Source: Phoronis australis (Eukaryota > Phoronida > Phoronidae). Taken from it: a DNA stretch of 64,000 nucleotides. Within the stretch, counting starts at the first letter, position 1; each line of letters begins with the position of its first letter. A model generated the notes under the pieces. The model saw only the letters and a list, made by a program, of their open reading frames with translations. It was not told the DNA's origin and made no database searches. Below, one piece after another: positions 35,647 to 47,901 of the stretch. The stretch lies in assembly GCA_002633005.1 (NCBI GenBank), contig NMRA01000067.1, forward strand, positions 861,812 through 925,811. Reading direction: 5' to 3'. The position numbers and the translations under genes are program-made.

Positions 35647-36459
35647 TGTGTGAAAACGAAGGGCTATTACCGAACTTAAACTGGGGAAAATGATAGTTTT
35701 TGCACTTCTTTGGCATTTGTTAACTTCCTGTATTATGTGATAAATTTTCTTTCTCCAAAACTAAGTCGTTTGTTTAACATTAATCCCCTTGTTTACCATG
35801 CGCCAAGGTTCACAGCAAGATGCAACAGTGCAGTTAGGCCTACTGGTGCAGTCTGCTCCAGACGAGCTCGGGATTGGAACTCCAGGTGCTATACTGAAGA
35901 GTGATTCTACGGACACGTTGTATTTTCTCAATGTTCAAAACCCCTCGATACTTGAAAAGGCTAAAAGAAGCCAGATTCTAACAGTACATTCTAAAAATCA
36001 ATTAAATAATTCCACACCTTGAAACAATGAACAAAAAATCATTTAGGTGCACTGTTAACTGGTTTCATAGCAATTCTAAAGTTTCGCATAAGGGAAATTC
36101 TCCATCTTTGTTGGAATTCTTAAGTCTGGGACAGCCAAGTTTGCCTACTCTAAAATTTGGCAAAAGCTCTGACCTTAAGAGTAAAATAATTTCTAACTGT
36201 CCCAAACTGGAAACCGAATTTTTACTGTAGTATGAGCAGCCAAGTCATCACAACTAATCCCTGCCTTGTCTGGTGGCCACAACTATCAAGTTCCACCGCC
36301 TTCCCCATATCAAGCTGCACCCAGACTGCCCCTTCAATTTCTAGACTCGTTTTGACACAAGCAACCTAATGGCTATGAACAAGAATCCCTAATTTGCATC
36401 CCAATTTTTTGTACTTGTATTCTGCCTTAATAAATGACCTAATATGAAAGCGCTGCGAG

Positions 36460-36805
36460 GAGCGAAACTTGGCGAAATTAACCAAAAAAACGACGTTAGA
36501 GATCACAAGAAAAGATGACGGCAGAGATGATGACGAAGATGACAGCTATGACGACGATGGTGGCGATGATGGACAATGCAAGTTATGATATCATTCATAT
36601 GAAGAACGTAGAGGTCAGAAATCACTAAGAAATAGGCTACAGTCTTGAGCGACACTTGGCGAAATTAACTAAAGAAAAGACGACGTCGGAGATGATGACG
36701 AAGATGACGAATATGATGCTGGTGGTGGCGATTATGAACAATATCATAACATTCATATGATGAACTTAGATGTCATAAATCAATAAGAAATAGGCTACAG
36801 TCTAG
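36460..36805. repeat. Imperfect tandem duplication, about 187 and 159 bp
   Basis: Both units begin gagcgaaacttggcgaaatt or gagcgacacttggcgaaatt, contain gatgatgacgaagatgac and ttcatatgaagaac/ttcatatgatgaac, and end aagaaataggctacagtct. GAT-rich codon-like triplets could encode acidic residues, but frames are not kept. Confidence 0.7.
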
Positions 36806-37700
36806 TTCAATAGAAGCTAAACCAACATTAATGCAGCAAGAGCGCTCAACAAAGGATCAGCGTTATCAGAAAATCTCAAATAACTCAAAAAGTAGACGTC
36901 CTAGCGAAAAATGGAAAACATCTTCTCAAAGCCCGTTCAAAAGTCTATCTAAACTGATGGTATCGTTGAATTCCGTAAATTTTTCGAAAAAAATGAAATT
37001 TTGCGTTTTTTTTTAAATTTCAAAGTCAAATAACTCGAAAACGGTAAGTCTAAGAAAAAAATTGTAACAGATCATTTGAAAGAGTATACCTCAAAAAATC
37101 CACATGCAAAAAATCACGTCTTTTTCTCTTCCCGTTTAAAATCGCACTCCAGCACGACTGAAAATGGGTCAACATGCGCCAGTTCCGCCATCTTGAAAGC
37201 AACTTCCGGTTTATTGGCTTTGTACAATAGCATGTCATAAGAAACTAACACCTGCAAAAATTCGAAGAAATTGGCCCTATAAAGCGCCCTCTACAGGAGA
37301 AAACATTTTTAGGCCAAAATCAAGGTGCGCATGTGCGATCGCCAATATTTCCGCCATTTTTAACCAGAAGTAAACAATTTCCGGAATACTTGTAGCATAC
37401 TTCTGGTCCATTCACTGTGCCGATTCTTAGCCTTTTACGTAAAAAAATGGAGCCTCCAGAAGCATTTGAACCTTTAATCGAAAACAAAATGGCCGCCACA
37501 TCCGCCATCCTGGATCCGATTATGACGAAAAAACAATAGGCTTCTAGTACTTCCGGAACTACGTGTTACATGTAAATTTCGTGATGATCGGACGAAAACT
37601 GCGACCTGCATCGTGCGAACAAAAAAAAAAAAAAAAACTTGATGGAAGACCAAAATACTTGGCGAAATAAATTTCGCCAAGTAATAACACCTTGTTTACT
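36806..37700. repeat. Repeat-like sequence ending in poly-A and an aagcgaaat palindrome
   Basis: It holds several 'ccgccattttgaaagcaacttccgg'-type pieces, an 18-base A run at 37621-37638 and the inverted word ttggcgaaataaatttcgccaa at its end. This looks like retroposed or old transposon DNA; the family was not recognised. Confidence 0.35.
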
Positions 37701-38661
37701 AGTTTATCAAAGGCCACGAGAATGACAAGATACCAATGAATACTAAAAAAATACCAACACCTGCCAATTGTGCCGATTTGGACTTCATATTATGAAAATA
37801 CACTATTACTGATCCTTTAGTTTTTCCTCGGAAAATGCATGTCGCCCAACCAAACACCCAAGCACTGGTATGAAGTAGGATAGAATTCTAGCACAACTGA
37901 TGAGCCGACCACCTTCTGTGGGCAGCTGGCCAAAAAGATAATTTAGAAAAGAATGAAGGCTTTCGTGAGATTTCATGAAAACTTACATCAAAAAAATTAT
38001 GGTCATGCTATTAATACAGTTGTATTTTATCAGCATACAAAATAACAAATAACAAAAAGCATATGGTCATGCGACTGAGAGAATGAAGGCACAAACACAT
38101 TTGCTTCGATTCCCAGTTTCAGACTATACTTTTATGGTATGACAGATGCTCTTACTTAGACATTTCAAATTGATAAAGAAACTTAAGCACACCCACAAAA
38201 AAACTGATATATCACCTGTAAAGTCTATTCAATGTTCCTTAGGATGACTCATTAACAACACCTGAAAATTCCATCAAAATCCATTCAGAATTACATTTTG
38301 TGTAATACAGCCGAGAGATAGACAAACCTGGCAAAAACATTACCTCCTTATAGAAAAGGGAAACAAGAATTAAGTTGCAACAACAACCCATGATAATTAC
38401 GCAGGCGATTACCACGGCATACATCACATTTCAAGGGCTATCTAAACTGCGTCTTTGCTTGGACTATTCTATTAAACAGTACACACCATGGATTTTTGCA
38501 CATTTCGAATTACCGGTGGCCACAGACTAAATGTATGACGTAAAATTTAGCCAAATCCATGATTATTTTGTGTCATTAGCTCGAAATTTTGATTTCTCTT
38601 TCAATTTTACCAATTTTCACATTTCCCGCCATGTGACATCATGGGTTGAACACAAGAGATC

Positions 38662-38928
38662 AGCGACTAGCATTGAACAACGGCGGAGAGTAGGGAATTT
38701 GAAAGCGACAACGATTATGAGCAAGAAATGAACAAATACTATGAAGAAACGTACGATAATGGTGGCCAGGATGACGAAATGGGGTTGCACGAAAGCGAGA
38801 ACGAGTTTGATATGTTTTCAGCTGCGTACTTTTCTACTTTGAGGCCTTACGAACTGGATCCTCCCGCGAGAGAAGCGGCCTCGGGCTCGGCCAGTCAACC
38901 CAGTCATCCAACAGACGATCCTGAATAA
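38662..38928 (+). CDS. Unassigned acidic open frame (possible exon or transposon remnant)
   Basis: A + frame ending at TGA 38926-38928 reads MNKYYEETYDNGGQDDEMGL..., then ESENEFDMFSAAYFSTLRPY and a Ser/Pro-rich tail. It resembles real protein in composition: acidic, low leucine, with a terminal PTDDPE. Sequence before the Met (SATSIEQRRRVGNLKATTI) is in a neighbouring frame, so a frame change would be needed to extend it. I do not recognise the family. It may belong to a transposon, since the flanks are repeat-rich. Confidence 0.25.
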
Positions 38929-40539
38929 AGAGCCGATGTTTCTGAATAGTAAATATTGTCCTTTATTGAACCAGGCCTTCATCGTAACATCTCCTCTGAT
39001 TGGAGTCGAAACACGACTCCTCAAAGTGGGCAGAACACAGAGTGGCCCCGGACAGAATCGCTTGGTCCACGCCGAGGTCCCACACTCTCGTTTGGCGCAC
39101 GAAGCGATGCCACTACTGCGCAACTTTGGCGTCCCGGGAACACCGAGACGTTCTCCGTCTGACTGCTGTTGCTGCAGCATCCGCAAACACATCTTTTCAT
39201 CCCTCTACGAACCTTCTCGACGCTAAATATACTTTACTTTCACTTCACTCTATACACTTAGTTGCTGATCCGAACAGTGTGCCGAACGACTTGGGTTCAA
39301 CTCATGACGTTGTACATAATTATTATTTTCTTTCAATTTTTACGTGTTTCTTTATGAGCTGTGCACTAAAGGCACTGAAATCAAGTAAGATATAATAATA
39401 AAATTTATTTTGAGGTACTAGAGTCATGTTGGGTACACTTTAAAGGTGCCTTTTTACCTGTTTAGCTGGCTAATAAAGGAAACTTGCATTTAGGTCCTTT
39501 ATTCTGAAGAAATCAGTCTCAAAGCTTTCCTTACCAAATACAGAACGTTCATTTAACATTTTTCTTATAAAAGAATATCCATAAATTAAAGCATTTAGTC
39601 TTCTTATTCACCAAAAAAATTCTTTCAAAATAATACAGCACAAAAACAAGGCAGAGGTATTCTCAAAGTCTGAAAGTGAGTTATTTTTACTCCAAATATC
39701 ACTGTTCACTGTTCACCTTTCCAAACGTATCACTGGATGATTGGTGCACTTTTTCAATTGTGCCAACATATAATTAGGGTTATTTTTTAAATTAAATCAA
39801 CACATGATATGAATGCTTTTTGAAATGTAGCGACTGGTGATTAGGGAGGGCCACTTTTTGAAATGTATCAGAAAATAATTAGAGTGCTTTTTCAAATCAA
39901 ATAAAAAAGAATGAGACCAAATCCTGCTCAATGGACCCATAGACAACAAACAAACATATCAGTGTAAGAACAGGCTCTATTTTAGCAATTATACTTCACA
40001 AACACTTTGATTGTACCCAACAGGTAAAGCAAACCATACCATAAGATGCAGGATGCAACAAACGCCACAGAGCAAACATATCCATCCATTCGCCTCTTGA
40101 ACTGCTCATTTGACAATGTGTCAATCATTACAAGGCTATTTAGTATCAGTCAGAGTGGATCATTTTAATGTGGCTCACGTCTCAATGACTGAATCTTAAT
40201 CAACATCTTAATTTATGTTCAATTTGGACATCACCATAACAACAACATCATTCCCTAAGCAATATATTTAATGTAGTCTTTTGGGGAATTAAAATAATCA
40301 AACTAAATAAGTGGAGCGAAAACAATATGTGGTGTAGACTGGGAAGCATAATTTTTGTTACATAATTTGAAATGTAATTTACATCTGCCATACTCTTGCC
40401 ATGCTTTAGTAAATTCTCCAGTACCTTTTTCTCGTCCTTACTTTTTTCTACTAATTGCTACGGTTTTCAATATCTCGGGTAGCTTAATGTTAAAAAATTT
40501 ATGTCCCACTGGGCCACACTGCTAGACCCTTGAGCCAGG

Positions 40540-40700
40540 TTTCTAGCTCCTCAGCTCGGTTTTAACTACATAAAAATGGTTCCAGGCGATCAGTGCAATG
40601 GGCCCACATGCGTGGCCTGCACACGTCTGGTACAACACCTACCAGAAACTCCGCAATTACTTCTTTTTTAATGTTCAAAACAGTGTTAGCCAACCTAAGA
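40540..40700. repeat. Dispersed repeat containing gtgcaatgggccca
   Basis: cagtgcaatgggcccacatg...gcacacgtctg at 40592-40630 is echoed at 47660-47700 (tgtgcaatgggcccaaccat...cgcacgtctgatg). An inverted piece, atggggcccactccaagaaa, begins the second copy at 47403. A family of inverted-repeat character; ends not defined. Confidence 0.5.
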
Positions 40701-41190
40701 TCTACCTTAACATAAAATTGTTCATAACAATGCTTCCCATTTAACCTCATAGATCACTTGTCGGTATTCAGACACGTTATTCACATAACACGAGAAGAAG
40801 TAACCATGATGGTTTACCAACCTGATGGTGACCACAGACAAGCTACGCACCTCGAATGAAAATTATGGTAGAAACTCAGCTATTAGCTCACGTCTGCTGC
40901 AAAATGAACTGCGAGGATCTTGCCAGAGGTAGTGAGGTGAAAGTCTCACTTGCTAGAGTTCATTTACCTGGCTAGCAGCATGCAAGTGAGGTGAGCTAAG
41001 TGACAGTCGATTACCTTCAGTAGACAATGAAAATTAATTATTGCATTGCATGACAACGACAAATCGGTCATAGGTTCATTCCAACCCTGTGAACAACATT
41101 TGCGCTGTTTACTACAACCTAATGCAACAGATCAGTCACCATTTTGCTCTGTGAGTGGAAAACCCATATCAAGCAATGAGTTAAGCTTAA

Positions 41191-42592
41191 TACCGTATTC
41201 ACCGTTATAACCGCCCATGCCCCTATAAGCGCCCCCACGCGTTTTCAGACTGAAATAAGCACCCAGTCCATGACCGTGTACATGCAAACAATGACGTAAC
41301 TACAGTCCTAAAACTCGGCTACAGTAACGTCTTCAATTTATCAAAAAATTTTTGCACGGGTCTTCAAGACCACCAGCGGCACTGCTAGGTTTGTATTTAG
41401 CAGTGACTTTACACTTCAAAGTAACGCAGCGCTTCAAAAAGAACGCAACAGCGTTGCTACTCTCGCGACGACCGTGTCCCACTATGGTCTGACCTTTCAG
41501 CAGACACATCAACTGTCTCATGAATAAAAATAACTCGGAGTTAAACGCACGTGGCCAGGAAGCGCGCGCTACATACATGAACCTGTCATCAAAGACATTA
41601 GTCGGGAACTATCCATTCATGAAACGGGTAGCATAGCATACATAAGAAATGAATATTGGCACTAATTTCCGACAATTTCTAATACTATAAAACATGTTTG
41701 CGTTATTTTTGAGATGGATTGTTTGATTAACCATAACTGGTGTCTTTAAGCCGAATGTCCGATAAAATGGCAACTGACAGTGAATGCTTACACACCCTTA
41801 CACCGAAAAATAACTGTCAGATAGTTACGTACGCATCCACCTACACGGCGACTAATATGGGCCTTACCGAGACAAATGTCAAAAGTTTTTAGCACGAGAC
41901 CGGCAAGTGCTGAATGAAACACGCTCTGGTTTAGGCCTACTACTTGTGCAAATTTCTTTAGACACATCTAGCTAGTTAGATTGCTTGGCTCTGGCCAAAA
42001 GACAGTCTCTGCTTTGGCAAATGAACTCTGGTGACACGCACGCGCTCGCTTACTCGCAGACGAACTTCAAAACAAACGTCACGTGACAACAACATGTGTG
42101 TTCGTCTAGACATTTTTCTCACCGTGTTGCCGCTCATACATGTAGATGGTACGATGTTGCACAGATTTGTACTTAAACGCCGTTAATCCAGACTCCACGG
42201 GAACTTAAAAAATCTTAGAGACGCTACTTATAAAACTTTATGAGGATTTCACTGCTTGAGTCGAAACCATTTTTATTCAAGCATTGAAGTCGCCATATCG
42301 AAGACGGCGATTTTGATGCAGTCAGTCGGCGAATTTTCGCCCTGGGATTTCAGCACAGTTTTCTGTAAAATGATCGTAATTTAGCAGCAAAGTTTGCTAG
42401 CAATGCACCACAGCTTTGTTGAAAGTCTTTCATAGATTACATATACGTCACAGAGCGTAAATTTGATGAATCTTAGCTTCCGATGTCACCCGTTTCGGAG
42501 ACCGGGTTTCAACTGCCTTGGGTCATAATAAGCGCCCCCCCTGAACCGAACTTTTCTAAGCGCCCTGGGCGGTTATTACGGCGAATACGGCA
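41191..42592 (+). mobile_element. Element A, full copy 1 (1.4 kb, terminal inverted repeats)
   Basis: The left end is taccgtattcaccgttataa followed by ccgccc; the right end is gggcggttattacggcgaat followed by acgg, its inverse. The same 1.4 kb recurs in the same orientation at 51891-53300 with high identity and a few short indels. The interior has short open frames on both strands but none is conserved intact in both copies, so it is a non-autonomous DNA transposon. Superfamily not assigned. Confidence 0.85.
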
Positions 42593-42859
42593 GTTCACTT
42601 GAGAACGACAGACTCCCCGTGCAGCTCTCGTCTGCACGTGCCCTTATAACGGTCCACACTAGCGGACACTCGTCCCTACATTTTGATAACTGGCTACATG
42701 CATTAATTAATTGCAGTCTTATCATCTTATACCAATTCGGGACTGCAGAAACGTGAATGTACCAATAAGTCCTTTAGCTATTACCCGTTAGGTACACAAA
42801 CTCAAATAAGTAGCTACTGGCTAGCCAGACAAGATCATTTTGGCAATGGAATGTCAACG

Positions 42860-43140
42860 ATGTAAAAATTTTAACAATGGTTCATGAGATGCAGTTGAAA
42901 AAGTAATTGAGGCGTTAAGTGGAAAAACAGCAAAAGGAATTTGTGACATTTTGCAACAAAAAACTCTGGCCAAACGTAATGAAAGAGGAGAAATTGCTAC
43001 AAATTTATTCCCGTACTAAGTTTGGCCCAAACATGGTCGTTATATGAAAGCAAAATTATTGTCGCCATGGACTTATGTCACCAAGGCCACTACCAAAAAA
43101 TCTACGGAAGGGTTTCTATCTGAATGTTTTAAAAATGTTG
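42860..43140 (+). pseudogene. Degenerate coding-like segment
   Basis: A + reading starting at about 42892 (EKVIEALSGKTAKGICDILQ, then KTLAKRNERGEIATNLFPY) continues after a stop as KAKLLSPWTYVTKATTKKST and EGFLSECFKNVGLS. Codon use and composition look protein-like, but there are stops and a frame change and no family was recognised. It abuts the left end of element C. Confidence 0.3.
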
Positions 43141-43678
43141 GTCTCTCCGTCTCCAGGGCTCAACATTAACTTTTTAGGCCAACTTGCCCAAAGGGCAAGT
43201 AGTTGAAATTTTTACTTGCCCGAACAACAAATTCACTTGCCCCAAGTACAATCCCAAATAGCACCGTGCATGTGCACATCTAGGTTAAATGTGTTACCGT
43301 AGGGCTGCCTGTGCTGAGCCTCCTCTTGTGTTGTGCACGCTATATACCGTACATGAGTTGCTATTTTTTTAATGATTCTTCTTATAGAACATTTATTTAT
43401 AAGGGGTGTCAAAACACTAGAGAGGCAAATTAGAAGAGTAACTATGGTATCTGAACCATTGTCACACGTTCACAGGCGCCGAAATGAGCTAGGACATGAA
43501 CTCTAGACACTTCTGTGTATTCATTAGTTTATACGCCCTCATGCATTAAACTTGAGTTGTTGCTAACCTGAATTTCAATTTTTGCTATTCGTAAAAATTT
43601 TGCACAGGTAATGTGTTACTGTAGGGTTGCCTGTGCTGAGCCTCCTCTTGTGTCATGCTAGCTATATACATGAGTTGC

Positions 43679-43966
43679 CAGTGGCGGATTTAGGGGGAGC
43701 CAAGGGGGCCATGGCTCCCCTATAATTCTACCAGATACCATTTGGGAGTTCGGGTGCGCGCAAGCAGAGGCTCATCGGGAGTGATATACAACGCATAGGC
43801 ACTAAACAAACCGAACAAACCCCATTTACCTTTTTTTTTCTTAGTCAACAGGTCCTCATTCGAGGCCTCTGCGTCCCCACAATTTAGCCTGGGCGCGTGC
43901 ATCTGCCGAAATTCTGGTTATTACGTGCCCTGGCTCCCCTAACTCAAAATCCTGGATCCGCCCCTG
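43679..43966. mobile_element. Nested MITE inside element C
   Basis: The ends cagtggcggatttagg and cctggatccgcccctg are imperfect inverses. The other element C blocks read tgagttgctattttt without it, so the target gttg is present on both sides of the insert. No transposase; the short frame it carries is not conserved. Confidence 0.85.
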
Positions 43967-44466
43967 GTTGCTATTTTTTAACGATTCTGCTCATAGAACA
44001 TTTATTTATAAGGTGTGTCAAAACACTTAAGAGAGACAAATTAGAAGAGTAACTATGGCATCTGAACCATTGTCTCGCGTTCACAGGCGCCGAAATCAGC
44101 TAGGACATGAACTCTAGACACTTCTGTGTATTCATTAGTTTATAGGCCTATGCCCTCATGCATTAAACTTGAGTTGTTGCTTAACTTGAATTTGAATTTT
44201 TGCTATCCGTAAAACTTGCATAGTTTTGGTCATCGGTACCTTGTATTAAATTAAAATCAAATTCTAACATATAATAATGCCACATATACTTTTATTTTCA
44301 ATAAATAATTACATTTTTGAAAAATAGAAAATCACACGTCATCCCTTGTTTACAGTCTCGCAGGCCAAGAAACATAATTTCCCATGACGGAACCCATCCC
44401 CGCACTCTTTTCGTTTCATATTGTTGCTTTGATTTGTCCTGAACTCGTTTTTTAGCAACTAAACCA

Positions 44467-44703
44467 ATGCTGTCCAGGTGTGGACGGCTTCCTTGTTTGG
44501 ACGTTTTGCCAGAGTGCAGACGATCAGTAGTATCACGTGACAACTTATTCAGAAACTGCAGGGCACGTTCGGAGAATCAAAAGGATTTGACCACGGGCGT
44601 CACCTGTACACGCTGCATCACACTCGTTCTATTTTCCTTTCGGTGCTCATTTGAAGACGGGAGTTTCTTTGACGGCCACAGGGGCTTTTTCGACGGTTTT
44701 TAG
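44467..44703 (-). pseudogene. Coding-like segment carried by element C
   Basis: In both element C copies the stretch corresponding to 46450-46632 reads well on one strand: SFRFSEHALQFLNKLSRDTT, then DRLHSGKTSK, then GLVAKKRV. In copy 1 this is the - strand here. Frame-preserving similarity between the copies and the charged, helical look suggest a former protein-coding piece, perhaps the element's own gene or a captured exon. Neither copy keeps a full frame. Confidence 0.35.
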
Positions 44704-44959
44704 GCTTGTGTCGGGGTTCGCTACTTTGGAGCAAATGTCGAGCAGACAATCTTAGGATCTACTTGCTTTTTAACTTGCCCATCGGGCAAGTACTTTTCAA
44801 ATTCCACTTGCCCGACGCAAAATCTACATGTATACGGGCAATCGGGCACCAGTTAGTGTTGAGCCCTGGTCTTTCTCTCCCTCTCAATATTTCACAGGAA
44901 ATGATAGGCATTGATTTGGAGAGGGAAGGGGCAAAGGGAACACCTTTCACTTGATACTG

Positions 44960-46190
44960 GAAGGGGAGGATACATGAGAAATGTCTTTTGAATCACTTTG
45001 AAGTCTATGAGATGTATGAATTTTGGGCATACAGGAGGTAGCTATTCCACATAGTAGTTTAAAATTTTGTAGACAGTTGTCCTCCATGCACAATAGGCCT
45101 TTCTAAATTGACATGCAAGGTCAGTGAAAGTAGTTCTTTGTGAACTTTGTTCTTAGTCATATAACTGTGCCTGGAAGAGTTGGTCTGTGTATGTATACAA
45201 AGCTTAACAAAGGGTTCAAGGTCAAGGCTGATGAGATAATTGTCATATTATCCCTTATATGTTTGGAATAGCCAAACCCAGAATGTGATGGTAACATGAA
45301 CATTGGGGTATGGAAGCGAAACTGTTGGCGTGGTACCTATGGGAGATTCGTGACAACTGGGATGTGTGTCTTTACATAAGAGTAAGTTTAGCTGGATGTG
45401 AGTGGAAATAAGTCCGTGTATAGCTGTCTTAACTCTTGGAACAGTTGTCACGGTGCGAGTTGTCACGACGCGACTTGCTCCACTTTAGATGCATTTACAG
45501 GACATCAGAGGCAAACTGGATGAGCATGAGTCATTTACACAGTAACTGTCCGCCCATGCTTGCATAAACAGTTATAGCAAACATCCAAACCACCTGGAAT
45601 ACTAGCAAATCACTCGTCTCTATGCTATTATGCAAGCGTAACAGAGATTATCCCTTCCAAATTGCCCCAGTTTGTATTTAGACGTGTAATTGAAACTAAA
45701 GCAGCTGATTGAGTGTATCTTGCTCTACCTCTCAAACTGCTGTCAAAAATGGCCACCGCAGTGTCAACTTGCTCTGTGTCAGTCGTGTTTACACAGTCAC
45801 ACACTTGCGCCCAATCAGCTGTTCCATGTTAGTTGCTCCGTGACAACTTTCTCCCGTGTAAATGCGACATGGCACAATGCTTGGAATTGCAGATTTGCAA
45901 GTTGTGAAAAAAAATTCTCGGAAACCTGATTGTGATTCATTGGCATATGTTTTTGTATCATGACAAACTAGTTGTGAGTTGAAAACGTAAAAAGACAGCA
46001 GTTAGTAGCTGTAGTTCATCTAATTCCCACATCAAATTTAACAGCCATAGAATTGAGTTTTAAAGAGGTTTTCACAAAGAATGCTCACATTTTCTTCATT
46101 CCCACTACCAAATATTCCCACGCTTATGACTGCAATTTTGTCATTTGGAAATTTATCTGATCAACCAACTCACTCGCTATTTCTATGCCG
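44960..46190. other. Spacer between the two element C copies
   Basis: No exon is supported. Words such as gttgtcacg/cgtgacaac and tttacacagt/actgtgtaaa occur in both orientations near 45300-45480 and 45780-45880, giving a loose inverted arrangement. Confidence 0.35.
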
Positions 46191-46194
46191 AGCC

Positions 46195-47392
46195 AGGGCT
46201 CAACACTAACGGTTGCCCGATTGCCCGTGTACATGTAGATTTTGCGTCGGGCAAGTGGAATTTGAAGTTAAAAAGCTAGCCGCATAGGCAAGTAGATCCT
46301 AAGATTGTCTGCTCGACATTTGCTCCAAAGTAACGAACCCCGACACAAGCCTAAAAACCGTCGAAAAAGCCCCTGTGGCCGTCAAAGAAACTCCCGTCTT
46401 CGAATGAGCACCGAAAGGAAAATAGAACGAGTGTGATGAGCGTGCACAGATGACGCTCGCGGTCAAATCCTTTCGATTCTCTGAACATGCCCTGCAGTTT
46501 CTGAATAAGTTGTCACGTGATACTACTGATCGTCTGCACTCTGGCAAAACGTCTAAACATGGAAGCCGTCCAAGCCTGGACGGCATTGGTTTAGTTGCTA
46601 AAAAACGAGTTCAGGAAGAATCAAAGCAATAATATGAAACCAAAAGAGTGCGGGGATGGGTTCCGTCATGGGAAATTAGGTTTTCTGGCCTGCGAGACAG
46701 TGAACAAAGGATGACGTTTGATTTTTGCTGGCGTTTACCCGTGTACAGCTGGTAGCACCGCGTTCGTCAGCGGATGTAAGTCATACAGATAAGCGCAAAA
46801 GCTAAGAAGTGAATGATTGACCACATATTTTCTACACTACACTGCCTGGTCTATCTATTTTTCAAAAATGTAATTATTTATTGAAAATAAAAGTATATGT
46901 GGCATTATTATATGTTAAAATTTGATCTTAATTTGATACAAGGAACCGATGACCAAAACTGTGCAAAATTTTTACGAATAGCAAAAATTGAAATTCAGGT
47001 TAGCAACAACTCAAGTTTAATGCATGAGGGCGTATAAACTAATGAATACACAGAAGTGTCTAGAGTTCATGTCCTAGCTCATTTCGGCGCCTGTGAACGT
47101 GTGACAATGGTTCAGATACCATAGTTACTCTTCTAATTTGCCTCTCTAGTGTTTTGACACCCCTTATAAATAAATGTTCTATAAGAAGAATCATTAAAAA
47201 AATAGCAACTCATGTACGGTATATAGCGTGCACAACACAAGAGGAGGCTCAGCACAGGCAGCCCTACGGTAACACATTTAACCTAGATGTGCACATGCAC
47301 GTTGCTATTTGGTTGTACTTGGGGCAAGTGAATTTGTTGTTCGGGCAAGTAAAAATTTCTACTAGTGGCTTAAAAAGTTAATGTTGAGCCCT
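46195..47392 (-). mobile_element. Element C, copy 2 (1.2 kb, opposite orientation)
   Basis: It begins agggctcaacactaac and ends gttaatgttgagccct, so relative to copy 1 it is inverted. Read on the - strand it matches copy 1 end to end but has the internal block once and lacks the nested MITE. It is the simpler and probably ancestral structure. Confidence 0.85.
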
Positions 47393-47399
47393 GCGAGCG

Positions 47400-47760
47400 G
47401 ACATGGGGCCCACTCCAAGAAAATTGACTTAGCTAAAGGCAAATCTTAAATGCAAGGCGTCAATTTTAAGATAAAGCTTGTTAAATCTGTCATAAGTCCG
47501 TTCCAAGAAAGTGATCTTAAGTTTGAATTAAGCTTTTGATTAAATTTTGTCTTAAGCTTAACTAATGTAACGTCTGTCCGTTTTCCTAGCAGACTAGCAG
47601 ACTTGAAAACTTTCTTCACGAGGAGCCATAATTGGGGTCTTGTGCCTTTGCTCAGGTGTTTTGTGCAATGGGCCCAACCATGAGACCTGCGCACGTCTGA
47701 TGCACCGCAAATGACATCAGACCACCTGCACTGTTTTTTTTTTTTTTAATGTACCGGATG
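47400..47760. repeat. Dispersed repeat rich in taagcttaa words, with gtgcaatgggccca end
   Basis: Several taagctt/aagctta words, bounded by atggggcccactccaagaaa on the left and tgtgcaatgggcccaaccat on the right, which are partly inverse. Related to 40540-40700. A 13-T run lies at about 47736-47748. Confidence 0.5.
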
Positions 47761-47901
47761 TGGAAGTTTCAAAGTTTGGAGATTGAGACAAATCTTGGAC
47801 TTCCGTCAAGGTTTGTTTCTTGGAACAGTTCTTTTTCTCTTCCGTCACTAAGTTTGTAATTCAAATAGTCACATCAAAATGCAAAATTTGATATTGGTAT
47901 C

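Larger units (their letters stand above)
43155..44867 (+). mobile_element. Element C, copy 1 (contains internal duplication and a nested MITE)
   Basis: The left end is agggctcaacattaac; the right end is gttagtgttgagccct, its inverse; preceding c and following g give hAT-like CAGGG/CCCTG ends. Subterminal words 'gggcaagt' and 'acttgccc' repeat at both ends. Compared with copy 2, an internal block of about 330 bases (gtaggg[ct]tgcctgtgctgag ... through gctattcgtaaaa) is present twice, and the second block is split by a 288-bp MITE at 43679-43966. Confidence 0.85.

Noticed and set aside
38818-39395. Overlapping frames of 96-131 codons on both strands
   Set aside because: Mutually overlapping in several frames with no motif; GC-rich local composition explains the lack of stops.
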